Origin: Trebouxia sp. TZW2008
Lineage: Eukaryota > Chlorophyta > Trebouxiophyceae > Trebouxiales > Trebouxiaceae
Direction: 5' to 3'
DNA length: 64,000 nucleotides
NCBI GenBank assembly: GCA_002118135.1
Contig: BDIU01000036.1
Span: 310,001-374,000 of the forward strand
The position numbers and the translations under genes are program-made. This document shows positions 21,589-32,081 of this stretch, piece by piece (the first letter of the stretch is position 1; every line of letters starts with the position of its first letter). The notes under the pieces are model-generated. The model did no database searches. It worked only from the letters and a program-made list of their open reading frames with translations, and was not told the origin of the DNA.

Positions 21589-24500
21589 TTATCTTGGCTT
21601 CATAGCATTGTTTGCTTGTGCAACAGCTTTTGCCCCCATAGAAGTGGTAAGGGCTCTTTGCAGGTCCTGTGCAGACAGGCCTTCTACAGCAGAGCGGCTC
21701 TTGCCCTTGCCTGCCAGTCTGCCAAGCAGACTAGACTTCCTGCCACCATCCATACTTGTGTGGACATTGGCACCTGCCTTACTTGCCTTTGTAGTGTCCC
21801 CAAGCATGCCTTCCAAGCCAGCAAATGAAGTTGGCCCTGTCACCTGCAATGTCACAGTTCTGCCTCAATCGCTAGAGAATGTCTGCATGCGGTTTTGCAT
21901 GCGCACATCACTCACAACTTCCAGAACAGTTTGGCTCTTTGTTGGAAACAATACAGAAGCGTCAAGTACGCACCACAGAAGTGTTGCCAGAGCTATCAGC
22001 AGGTGCTGCTGTGCTGTTGCTGTCATCTCTGCCAAAGACATATGACCGGCTAGCTGCCTGAGAAACCCCGCGAGCTCCGGTCAGCACAGGAAGACTCCTG
22101 CCCATGAATGTTGCCTGCAATTGCACGGGTGAATTCTGCTATAATTCGTTGACAAAAGACAGCACGATGCACAAGTCAGGTACATACTGAGCATGTTCGC
22201 TCAAGTCTTGCCCAGCATGAAAAGGCAGAGGCCTGCGTTGCCAGCGCATACTGACACAGCAAAGTTGCCAAAGCTGGAAAGGCTGAGGGCACGTGAACAT
22301 GAGATCATCACTGCAGATTATGCATTGTGTCTGCAACAAGCAGGACACCTAATGCAGAGACATGAGCCGGTGTATTATATTTACAGCAATTGCAGTTCAA
22401 CAGTCGCCCGGCTTCCTTTTGTGCCTGTGAGCTGTCAGCAAGCATGCATATGGTTGCCGTATAAGAGCAGCACTTGAGCAGGCACACCTTTGGGCCAAGC
22501 GTTACAGCAGCAGTGCCCAAAGCTTGTGCAAAGGGCTCAGCATGTCTACTGCTGAGGCGGCCCTGGCTGTTGCCCTGAGATGCTGAGGATAGCAAAGCCA
22601 GGATTTCTTGTGAGCCAGCATCCAAGTCAATGCTGCCCACAGGCTCAGCCTGCATTGTTCAGCAACTTTTGATAGACTTGCAAAGTGTGTAAGCATGCCT
22701 ACTGCCGAGGCGACCCTGGCAGTTGCCTTGTGAAGCAGAGGATGGCAAAGCCAGGATTTCTCATGAGCCAGCATCCAAGTCAATTTCACTCACAGGCTCA
22801 GCCTGCAGTGGTCAGCAACCATTCTGCAAAGTCATGCAAAGTTTGCAAACACACATATGAAAAGAACTGACTCAAGAGCAAGAAACAGGACCTCAACAAA
22901 GGACGCAGACACCAATCATTGCAAAAAAGCATAGCTCCAACAGGGTTGTCAGATGGCAGGTATGCCTTCACTGTAGAGTCAGAAGGAACTAACTGTCCTT
23001 CTTGTACAACTGTATGCCAACTGCATGCCAAGGAAGGCTGGAGCAGCAAGCTCATAGCCACGTTGGAAGTGTGTAATAACAGCACAGCCCAAGGCAGTGC
23101 TAGGTTCTACACTGGCAGACTGCAATTGATCATATCAGAAGCCTCCTGGCATGACAGATGCAAATGGAACATGCTTTCATCATGCAATCCTTTACAGAAG
23201 CTTGACAGCCCACAGGATGGGAAATGCTATACAGCAAGAAAGGGGCTATGATACCGGCAGCAGGAATGGTGAGAGGCAGCTTGCTTACACTAGCTTTGAG
23301 AGCACGAGCATTCAGCAGCTGTTGCTTGTCATGCTCATCAAGGCCACCATCATCACTGTCGCCGTCCTCTGCACTCAGCAAGCCTGCCAGCCTGTCTTCA
23401 TCATCCCCAGATGAAGCCATGTCCTCCTCTGCTTCCTGGCAAGCCCTCCTCTTGCGTGTCTCAAAGTCATTGCCTTCCTGCAGCACTACCTAGATCATTG
23501 TTTTCCAACACCAGCTTTGACTTGAGCTGAAGCCAAAGTATGTTGGTTTAAGTCACTCTAGGTTGAATTGCAGGAGAGGATGTGTTGTTGCAGCATGAAA
23601 GGGAATATCGCATGCGCTTAGTTTTGCTAAGCTCTACAGCATATCTAGATGCCTGCACTGGTCAAACAGATGGTGCATGCATGTGATCAGATGGAGATGT
23701 GCACTAGTGAATCAAATAAGTCAGACAGCTCACATGCTCATCAAGGAAATCCCCTGCTCGCTTGCGTCTGAAGCCATTCCTGACCCCTTCCAAGAGGTGT
23801 GCCACCTGCCTGTCGTCCTGCTGCTCCAGCCACCGCTGATGCAGCTTGGCCCGCTTGCTCTCATCTCCAGCCCTGTCTTTGCCATGTCCTATCAAGTCCT
23901 CCTGTACAGCGTGAAACAGTCGAGGCTGCCCACATCAGCGGCAGTCTGTGCTAGCTGCATTTACAGCTGATACACAGCAGGAGGGTGCATGTCTAACCGC
24001 ACACATCAGCGTGATATATGCAACGAGCAATTGTCAGCCCTGCCTATGCATGCCCCATCAAAATGCCGTGCACAGCTTGGAAGCAGTCAGGGCTGCCCAT
24101 CCAAAGCTGTCTTTGCCATGCTCTATGAGACCCTCTTGCAAACCTCGGGGACAGTAGAACATGGCCACATGGGCAGCTGCCAAATTTGTGCTGCCAGGCC
24201 TGTTAGCCTTGATGATGGCAATCAGCGCTGTTTGTAACGACTACTGATGCATAGCAACAGACTGTACGTCTGACAGCATGCCAATCAAGTGTCATGCATG
24301 ACCAGTTCTCAGCTAATGAGACAACTGCTGCTGCCTTCACACACCAACATGAAGCCAAAGCAGGCATTCTGCCCACAAACAAAGCGTGCTGAATGGGGTC
24401 AGGTGACACTATGACACAAAGCAAGAGCCTATGCAAGAATGGCGCACCAGGTCAGACTCGTCATCTGAGTCCGAGTTAGCATCCCCTTGGCTGTGCCCCT

Positions 24501-27500
24501 CATCCTCACTCATCTCTGCCTGCAAGTATCCAGAAGCCTGACCTGTATGTTTATGTATGCTGTACTTGATCAGAGACGTACAGCAACACGGCGTGATGCT
24601 CTTTGCAGCACCACTGCAATCAACTTGCATTTGTCTGCTGTAAGCAAGGACTTTGATGTGTACAATTCACTTAGCACCTTGGAGTGATGTTGAGCATCGT
24701 TGCGTTGGCCTGGTCAATGCATGATCACACTGCCAGGATGGCACATCCAATATGGGCTAAAGCTGCTTTACAACAGTGTAATTGCTGCAGGGACCTTGTA
24801 GAAGGGTGAAGAAGGGAGCAATAATGGCATACCTCTTCATCAACAAACTGATTTTGGAGCCTGGCTTGCTGCTTCAGTGCCTTGCGCTCTGCTGCAGCTC
24901 TCTCTGACTGAGCTGGATCGTCTGCAAAACAACAGCAGTTTATGACACACACAACAATGGATGCGCAGGAACCGTTGCATCTGTTCCAATATGTTTGCCG
25001 CATACAGGATCGTGGTGCAATGTATTTCATTTGCTGCACTGGCAAACTGCTCAAGGTGTACTCTCATCAATCTGTACACATTGCATCATTCAAAAAAGGT
25101 ATCAAATTGACAATCTGATGCCTGATGCTGTCTCACAAGACCAGACCAGGAGCATGCTGACATGCTGAGCCTAAGCATTTAGCAATACCTGCAACTGCTG
25201 GATCATCAGCAGCTTGAGAAGCTGGCTTATTGTCCTCTTCTTCTTCCTGTTCTGGCTCAGACGCTGCTTCATCCTCTTCTTGATCATCATCACCATCACT
25301 TGTGTGAGCTGAAGAGCTGGCATCACCAGACACACTCCCGCTCATGAGAGACTCATTGTCTTCACCATCTGTTGCATCATCGTCCAGTCCAGACATGGCA
25401 TCAGCATGATCTTGCATGGAGGGCTCAACATTAGCGGCATTTGTGGCATGCAGCTCTGCAGCTGCGTCATGTGAAGCTTGAAGTGTGCTTGGCTGAGGTC
25501 CCTTGGCCGGATCATCTTTCTGGTCGTCTTCCTGTTGGCACAAGAGGGAGCTTCATGCACTCGACAGCAGTGTGAGGGCAGAACTTGTACATGGTGTTCT
25601 GATAGCAGCTTGACAGTAATGAATGAAAGATTCACTCGTGAAAGTACCTTTAAGCAAGCATGTAAACCCAGCCTGAAACAGTACACAACTACAGAATTTG
25701 CAAGTGGCCTCAAAGATTGATGCTATTTGCATCCACAATGAGCTTTGCTTGTTTGCTGTGCTGTTCTCAAATTTGTGTTTACAGGACTCGATTCAGCAAC
25801 AGACCTGCATTTGGTCGCTGCCAGGCACACCCTGGCTGTCAAGATTCAGATTAAGGCCGCTCTGTTCCTTGCTGCCCAGGCTTTGCAAAGCCTGCAAGTT
25901 GCTCCGCAAGCGGAACAGCTCAGGCTCCTCAAAGGGAATACTGTCAAAGCCCATCTCCTGCATAGCAGCCATTTGGCATGAGCAGCCACTTTGCAAGCAT
26001 TACTTCACAAATAAGTACAACTTGTCTACTGACTGCACTCTGGGCCAACATGTGGCTGTTATGCCAAAACAAGAAGTGGTGTTGGGTGAAGTTGCAATGC
26101 AAGCAACATGCCAAAAGCTGTGACGTGTCACAGTCGAACATACTTTTGCATGCTCTCTGGAGAAGCAGGCTGAGACGCAATGAGCAAAAGAAGCTGTAAT
26201 TCGCCATCGCTCACTCACTGCTTTAAGTTTTGAGAATGCATCGCTGGCACATGAAGCACATGTGCACCAGAAAGACTGAATCCTCGCAGCACAGGCCACA
26301 TCACAGGACACAGCTGAGACTGCTACGGACAACACAGCTAGCTGATATATTGTGTGTTCCAGAAAAGTCACCTGAGTGTCTTCCTGGGGTGCACTGACGC
26401 CAGAGCCAACAGGCAGCCCCAACCTGTTCTGATGAGGGGGCTGGACTTTGTGCTGCGCCACAAATGCCTTTGCTTGCTCCTGCAGTAGGATTGTTGGGCA
26501 TGAGCTGCAATATTGGCTGATGTCAGCCATATCATGTATGCAGTGTCCCACCACAAGCAAGTGTCAAACGAGTTAAGAGAATACAATGTCTGGCAGAAAA
26601 CCTGCGCTCAGAAAAGTTGCCTGCTCACTATACATCTGTGTACTGCACAAATGCTGCTCATCTATTGCAGACCAGACTGCAAGGCTGCATGCTCTCATCC
26701 TAGTGTCTTGAGCAGTAGGGCAAAAGCAAAGTGCTTTGCGGCTAGGTAATGTCAGGATCAGAAGACAACAAAATTCTCACCAGTGCAGTGCTGCTGTCTG
26801 CAATTTCTGATAGGTCCTTGACCATACCATCTGAATCATCATCTGACAGCACCAGCAGATACTCATCCTCTGGCTCTTTTGCTTTCTGCACCAGGTTTCC
26901 CGCCTGGTTCTGCAAGGCTGCTGTGCTGACTTGTGGCTGGGGCTTTGGCTTGGGTGGTCGGGCAGGCACAACAGGCGCTCTGCAATGATAGTGTGGCTCT
27001 TTAGACATGCATGAGCGAAAGCTCTGGGCAACAGCCCTTGCATGGTGCAATGGGGGTCGAGCCCTTGAAATGTTCATGAGCAGAAGATCTAGGCAGAGCC
27101 CTTGCACGGTGCAGTGGTAGTGTGGACCTTTGGACATTGATGTTGAGCAATGGCTCTAGGCAAAATCCCTTGCACAGTAGTGTTGCATGATACAAAAGCG
27201 CATGTAGGCCTCAATGTAACCCATATTTTGAAAACGGTATGAGCGTGCTGCAGGCTGCAGGTTGGCAAGCAAGGCTGTAAAGAATGCAGGCAGAGTGGTT
27301 TGTGGGCTGTGCTGGTTTTATATTTGGTGCTTGGAGACGCACACCTTGCAGCTACTGCATCACTCCTGCTGAGAATCTTGCTGAGAATGCCGCTCAAGGG
27401 CTGCCTCTCAATGGCCTGTCCTTGACCAATCATGTCACGTTTTGCACTGTCTGCAGCGGCAGCAAAAGCAATGAGGGCATTAGCTTATAGATGAAAGACT

Positions 27501-28173
27501 GCCTGCATTCAGAGGTGCTGACAATACCCCTAAGTACCCTCTGTGTTTGGGAGTTCAGCTCATCAAAGCCTACAGGACTGCCACTTTTGATAGGAGAATC
27601 AGCTTCGCTGTCGTTTTCAGCCTTGCTGTCATTTTGTGATTGGTCATCTGCATGCAGCATGTGCTGTTGTCAGGACTAAGTGACTGTAGATAAAGACTTG
27701 TAGCTTGCTGTGCTATTGCAACAGCATTGCAAAGCTGGAGAGATCATGCCTGCCGATGCAGCAGAGTCTGCATGAAAGCCTTCAGCCTTTTCTTGCCGGG
27801 TGAGCTCAGCCTCAAGCTCATCCTCTGAATCCCAATAGTCATTGTGTGACTCTGACTGCTCAGGTTGGCCAGAGTCTGAGTTGGCAGCGCCTGAAGGGCT
27901 GGACTGTGGGCTTTGCGCTGGATTAGGCACAGGCGCAGGGTTTGTTTCTGTGGGTGACAGCGCTGCTGCAGGACTCTTTTGAGGTGCTGCAGCTATGTTC
28001 GTTCTGTCTGACAATGCTTGTGGTGGACTGCTGAGAGCAGCAGCTGGAGAGTGCTGTTCAGTGCTGCGTGGTTCTGCTGGAGTTTGTGCTCTCTTCAGTC
28101 TGCTCAGCTTTCTCTTGGCAGGCTGAAGCTGAGCGGCCGGCGCCTGGTCAAAATCTGTGTCATCATCTTCCAT
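21589..28173 (-). CDS. Claspin/Mrc1-like replication-checkpoint mediator
   Basis: The long acidic and serine-rich protein starts MEDDDTDFDQAPAAQLQPAK. Exon 1 (27750-28173) joins exon 2 (27538-27646) through a GC-AG intron with matching phase. Later coding blocks on the minus strand: ~27360-27430 (RQPLSGILSKILSR), ~26770-26980 (EYLLVLSDDDSD), ~26395-26480, ~25795-25990, ~25190-25530 (very acidic), ~24830-24920 (QNQFVDEEV), ~24450-24520 (AEMSEDEGHSQGDANSDSDD), ~23735-23900 (LHQRWLEQQDD, GDFLDEH), ~23270-23490, ~22490-22655 and 21589-21843 (RKSSLLGRLAGKG, stop). SQTQRVLR, the short basic helix after it, the SEDE block and the FLDE segment resemble plant/fungal Mrc1-Claspin proteins, which link the replisome to ATR/Chk1 signalling. 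The assignment rests on motif order, not on a catalytic domain. Several middle exon ends are approximate. Confidence 0.6.
22505..22840. repeat. Tandem duplication of an exon segment in the Claspin-like gene
   Basis: Two copies of about 155 bp, near 22520-22680 and 22685-22840, share AAAGCCAGGATTTCT, GAGCCAGCATCCAAGTCAAT and CACAGGCTCAGCCTGCA. On the minus strand the 22.5-22.65 kb copy keeps an open frame (IDLDAGSQEILALLSSASQG). The other copy has an in-frame TGA at the matching GSQ/EIL position, so it is a decayed exon or intronic relic. Confidence 0.75.
26976..27190. repeat. ~65-bp minisatellite (about 3 units) in Claspin-like gene intron
   Basis: The repeated units each end in (A/G)GCCCTTGCA or TCCCTTGCA, followed by (T/C)GGTGCA(A/G)TGG, and contain AGTGTGG and ATGTTGAGC/ATGAGC blocks. 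It is non-coding between exons near 26.98 and 27.36 kb. Confidence 0.6.
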
Positions 28174-28469
28174 GACTTGCTCGTGAAGCTTTCAGACTGT
28201 TGGGCAGACTACTGATCACAAGGAAAAGGCAGTGCGTCGCCGGGATTGAGGGACGTGGCAGCAATCAGGGCACCTGACGACGGAAGTGACTATTTTGCTG
28301 TGTACGGAAAGCTATCGGCCGAAATGAACCTCGCATGCAAGTGATGTGACAGCAGTCAAACCGTTCTGCTATTTCTGGGAATATGCACCTGTTTAACAGG
28401 GCTGAATGTCTATCGGGGTTCACTTGGAGTTCAATATCACACGCGTAGATCATTTGCAAGGACAAAAGC
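28174..28469. promoter_or_regulatory. Bidirectional promoter region, Claspin-like / HSBP1
   Basis: Start codons of the two divergent genes are 296 bp apart. No clear TATA box. No other feature seen. Confidence 0.45.
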
Positions 28470-28913
28470 ATGTCGAGTATTCACGCATCACAGCGTACCG
28501 GCAACAGTCGGCCAGTGGTAAGACTTGATCAGTCGCAAGGAAGACATCACTGACGCGACTGAACGGACGCAGCTGAGACGCGCTGTCTTGCCGCAGGGCA
28601 ACGAGACCTCAAACAGAGCTCCATCGGCTCAGGACTCGGCTGATTTGTCGGAATTTGTGAGTGCTTGTCAAAAACAGCCTGTGACACCTGCACACCTACA
28701 GACTTCACTCAAAGTGCTTTGGTGCTGCAGGTGCAGAATTTGCTGCAACAGATGCAGGGGAGGTTCCAAACCATGTCAGACTCCATCATCAACAGAGTAG
28801 ATGAAATGGGAAGCAAGATCGATGACCTTGAGAAGCAAATAGGAGAACTTGTGCAGCAGTCTGGTGTGGAAGACCGAGGTCAGAAGCAGTCAAGCAAGCG
28901 GCAATCCAGCTGA
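28470..28913 (+). CDS. HSBP1: Heat shock factor-binding protein 1 (HSBP1)
   Basis: Three exons: 28470-28517, 28573-28656 (or from 28597), 28731-28913 (TGA). The last exon encodes the diagnostic heptad-repeat core, beginning VQNLLQQMQGRFQTMSDSII and continuing NRVDEMGSKIDDLEKQI, almost the same as in plants and animals. HSBP1 forms a coiled-coil oligomer, binds the trimerisation region of HSF1 and dampens the heat-shock response; the family is also linked to WASH complex assembly. All joints are phase 0. The second exon can start at either of two CAG acceptors. The C-terminal tail (GQKQSSKRQSS) is a little longer than usual. Confidence 0.95.
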
Positions 28914-29295
28914 AGATTTCTGAACTGGTGACTGCCAGAAGATTGACACTTTGGATTTTGCTTCAAAAGTATGTCAAAACCACATTTGACAAAGTCGTCT
29001 CAAGCAAAGCAGCACACAAGCTCTGCAGATTGGTGACAGGTTGGTTTAGTGCCAAATTACCATGCTGAAACCTTGCAATACTATGTTGTGTCTGATAGAC
29101 GTCCTCACGTTTCGTATTGCAGCAAGTAAAAGCAAGAAGTGTTGCTGCCAACCACAGCCACCGAGAAGCAATTGCACAAGTAGTCTGTGACTCGGGCTTG
29201 GTGGCACAGTGGCTTGCAATAGCTGTTCAGACAGTACCAGACATAACAGCTGAAGCTACTATATAAGTTCATCAGACGCCAATCAGGAAGTCGCT
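28914..29295. other. Intergenic spacer (convergent 3' ends)
   Basis: This is the region between the HSBP1 stop and the stop of the minus-strand gene ending at 29296. Only short open frames without motifs. Nothing else seen. Confidence 0.4.
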
Positions 29296-30726
29296 TCATT
29301 TGTTTGACGTACCAAGAACTCCTTGTCCATCTGTTGCACGAGCGTTTTGAGTCTGGGCTTGTTCAATGTGCATTGCATAGCTTGACTTTATTTTCGCAGG
29401 CAACCTTGGGTTGCCTTGGGCAAGCGCTATGTAAGGTGGTGAGCTCAGCAAGCTATCAAGCTGCTCCTGCAAGCTCAGCCTTGTGAACGTGATGTGTGAC
29501 CCGACAGCCTGTCCTGAGAGCGCTTGCAGAGGCCCATACGTGGTTTGCATGGCTTTGATGGAAGAGCTGCTGCTGAGCTGTGCAAGAGCTGCCAGGAATT
29601 TCTGCATCTCCTGCTCTGATGCATCCTGTGCTGCCTGAGCAAGAAATCTAGCTTTGAGTGCTTTACATCATTGGCCACAAAACACAACATGCTGTTGTTG
29701 ACTGACTGAGCTGCGCAACAGATGTGACATCAGGCAGCCATGTCACTGAGCTGGCTCTGAGATGGTAGCCTGTTCAGCAGCCTGATGGCACATAATTTGT
29801 TTTTCAGGCAAGCATACAAGCGCAAAGCAGTACTGGATGTGGTAGGACTGACCTGCATCAGCAGGATGTGATCAACACCAAGGTCCCACTCTGAACCTCG
29901 CCTGAAAATCTGGCCTAAGTCTTTGGGGACTTCACCAGAAAAGGCAGCTTCCACAATGACATCACAAATGTCAGCAGCTGCTTTTTGTCTGGCTTGTTGC
30001 AGCCTTTCATGCTGCCTGAATTTGTCAATGTGCTGCATGTACATGCTGCTCTCCCTTGGCTTCAAGATATGTCTCTATTTGCAGAAGAGATCAGGAATAC
30101 ATGATCTTACCTGCATTGACTGAAACCTGAAATGCAATGCGTGAGTCATTCCATTTCCTGTTTGAGCTGTACTTTGATGCAGAGGTTTCAATGACCCAGC
30201 AAAGCCGTTCAGCACTCCTGCTGGAATCATGTATTGCAAAGACCAGAAGTCATCCAGCATAGTCTCTGCTGCATTATCGTCAATGCCCTCTCGGACCTAC
30301 ATGAATGCACGTGAGTCATCATATGCACAACTTGCGTCTCAACTTTTGTTGAACCTGACAGATGCACTACAAGCATATTGCCTTCATAAAAAGACAAATG
30401 ATGCCAAGTCCGCGCCGTACAGAGGCATCAGAGTCCCTTCAGCAGACAGTGCGACTAATTCAAGAGCAGATCAGGTCAAGACTCGCCTTGAAGAGAACGA
30501 AGTACTCAAAAACCTGCTGAAGAGCCTCAGGCTGTGCTGTTGCTTGCACTGCTTTACAGAAGCGTGGGGCTGCTTGTACAAGCGGGTTTGGCCTAGTTCG
30601 TGACCTACGGACTGGCTCAGCAAGCCTGCGGCACATGCACCTCGAAGCTGCAGGCTGCCGGACAGGACAGACAACGTGATGCAACCCTGCGGTGACGCTT
30701 GTACATGGCGAACTGCGGGTCAGCAT
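29296..30726 (-). CDS. Unknown protein, possibly organelle-targeted
   Basis: Proposed exons: 30514-30726 (71 codons from ATG), 30196-30296, a 16-nt microexon at 30111-30126, 29853-30074, and a last exon from about 29650 to 29296. Exon 1 is rich in R, S, A and P with few acids (MLTRSSPCTSVTAG, then RRSRTRPNP), like a plastid or mitochondrial transit peptide. The mature part contains IDDNAAETMLDDFWSLQYMI, then a helical QHERLQQARQKAAADICDVI region, GEVPKDLGQIFRRGSEWDLG, and an Ala/Gln/Ser-rich helix. I do not recognise the family. The microexon and the 5' end of the last exon are uncertain. The gene is convergent with HSBP1 and divergent from SRP19. Confidence 0.5.
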
Positions 30727-31036
30727 CCGTTGCGGGCTTCCGAAGTCCTGAGCTGCTTGCGCTTCTTGCCTACGCTCAGCGCTACAGAAATCTGATTGAA
30801 ATCGCCATTGTAAACGAGTAGTGACTAATCAGAGCATGCTAAGGGGTTGCGCCGGTGAAAGCAGCGAATTTTGTCGAGCACGCGCGCGGCGCTCTTCTGC
30901 AGAACCTCACTGCAAGTCGATAGTTTTTTTTCGATCACTCGCACATCGACATTGCTCGTGCGAGTGTCACTCAGCAGCCGTCCAGATCCGGCATTGTACT
31001 TAAGCTGCGCGGTTTTTGCGCGTGCGCCTGCTTATA
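30727..31036. promoter_or_regulatory. Bidirectional promoter region, unknown gene / SRP19
   Basis: The 310-bp region is relatively CpG-rich (GAGCACGCGCGCGGCGC near 30877-30893) and has a poly-T run at 30924-30931. No TATA box seen. Confidence 0.45.
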
Positions 31037-31863
31037 ATGGGATTTGAGCACGACAAGGTGAAGAGCATTTTGCATACACCGGCGCCGAGCTTCACGCTGA
31101 GGGATCGATCATCTGGATATTGCCTGCAGAGAGTGATCCTTTACCCGAATTACATAGACGTCAACAAAACAGTTGCTGAGGGTCGGAGAATTTCCAAAGA
31201 CAAAGGTTTGCAAATTTTTCTTTCATTTGCTGGACTTGTTGCATGATGCCTGCCTCATGGCACAGAACACATCACACAGCAGCTTTTGCTGAAAGCCCTG
31301 CTTTGACCTTTCACAGCATGTGATAAACCCCATGTGGTCGAGATGCTGGATGCCTGCAACAAGGGTCTCAAGCTACAAGCACAAATCGAGGTATTGATAC
31401 AGCAAGCATGTCAACGGCTGTGTAAATAGGACTGCAAAGTCTCAAGAGTCTAACCTTGTTTGCAATTTGACCTCACTGCTTGGACACAGTCTTCAATGCT
31501 TCCAGGATAAATCTTACAGCAGAGATTGGCTCGTGCGTGGCAGAATCCGAGTTCAACTCAAGGACAGCAATGGCAAACCTGTAAACCCTGAGATACCATC
31601 ACGTGAGTCATGCAAGCAGCTCAGCATATGTTTGCAAGCGAGAATAACATCAGATGGGAAGGATGTGATACCAAAGTTGTCATGCAGGTACTGAACTGAT
31701 GATCAGAGTTGCAAAGCTTGTTCCACAGCACCCTATGCGCAGCAAGAGGGCACTAGCACAGCAACAGCAGCAAGAAAAAGAGGCTGCTGCCCAAGCAGCT
31801 GGTGCATCATCCACAAGTGGTGGCAAAAGCAAAGGCAAAGACAAGAAAAAAAATAAACGATAA
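31037..31863 (+). CDS. SRP19: Signal recognition particle 19 kDa subunit (SRP19)
   Basis: Four exons: 31037-31205, 31317-31390, 31506-31602, 31688-31863 (TAA). Motifs: RVILYPNYIDVNKTVAEGRR (SRP19 signature for binding SRP RNA helix 6/8), ISKDKACDKPHVVEMLDAC, SRDWLVRGRIRVQL, PSRTELMIRVAKLVPQHP and a lysine-rich tail (GKSKGKDKKKNKR). SRP19 binds SRP RNA and allows SRP54 to join. The length of about 170 residues fits plant and animal homologues. Phases 1, 0 and 1 match at all three introns. Confidence 0.95.
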
Positions 31864-32081
31864 CAGCACACATCTGAAGTACACAACCATTGTCTTCCAA
31901 CGTATGAGACCATCAGTGAAACTCATGACCTGGCTCCAAAGTGACAGGGCTTTGACCAAAATGCAGCAACAGGTACTGCCCCTCAAAGCGCAAAATGTCA
32001 AGGGACCTAATACACCCACGGCAGCTGCACAGTAGACTGTCTGTGCCAGTGTTTCAGCGGCAATTACGGACTTTGATAAAA

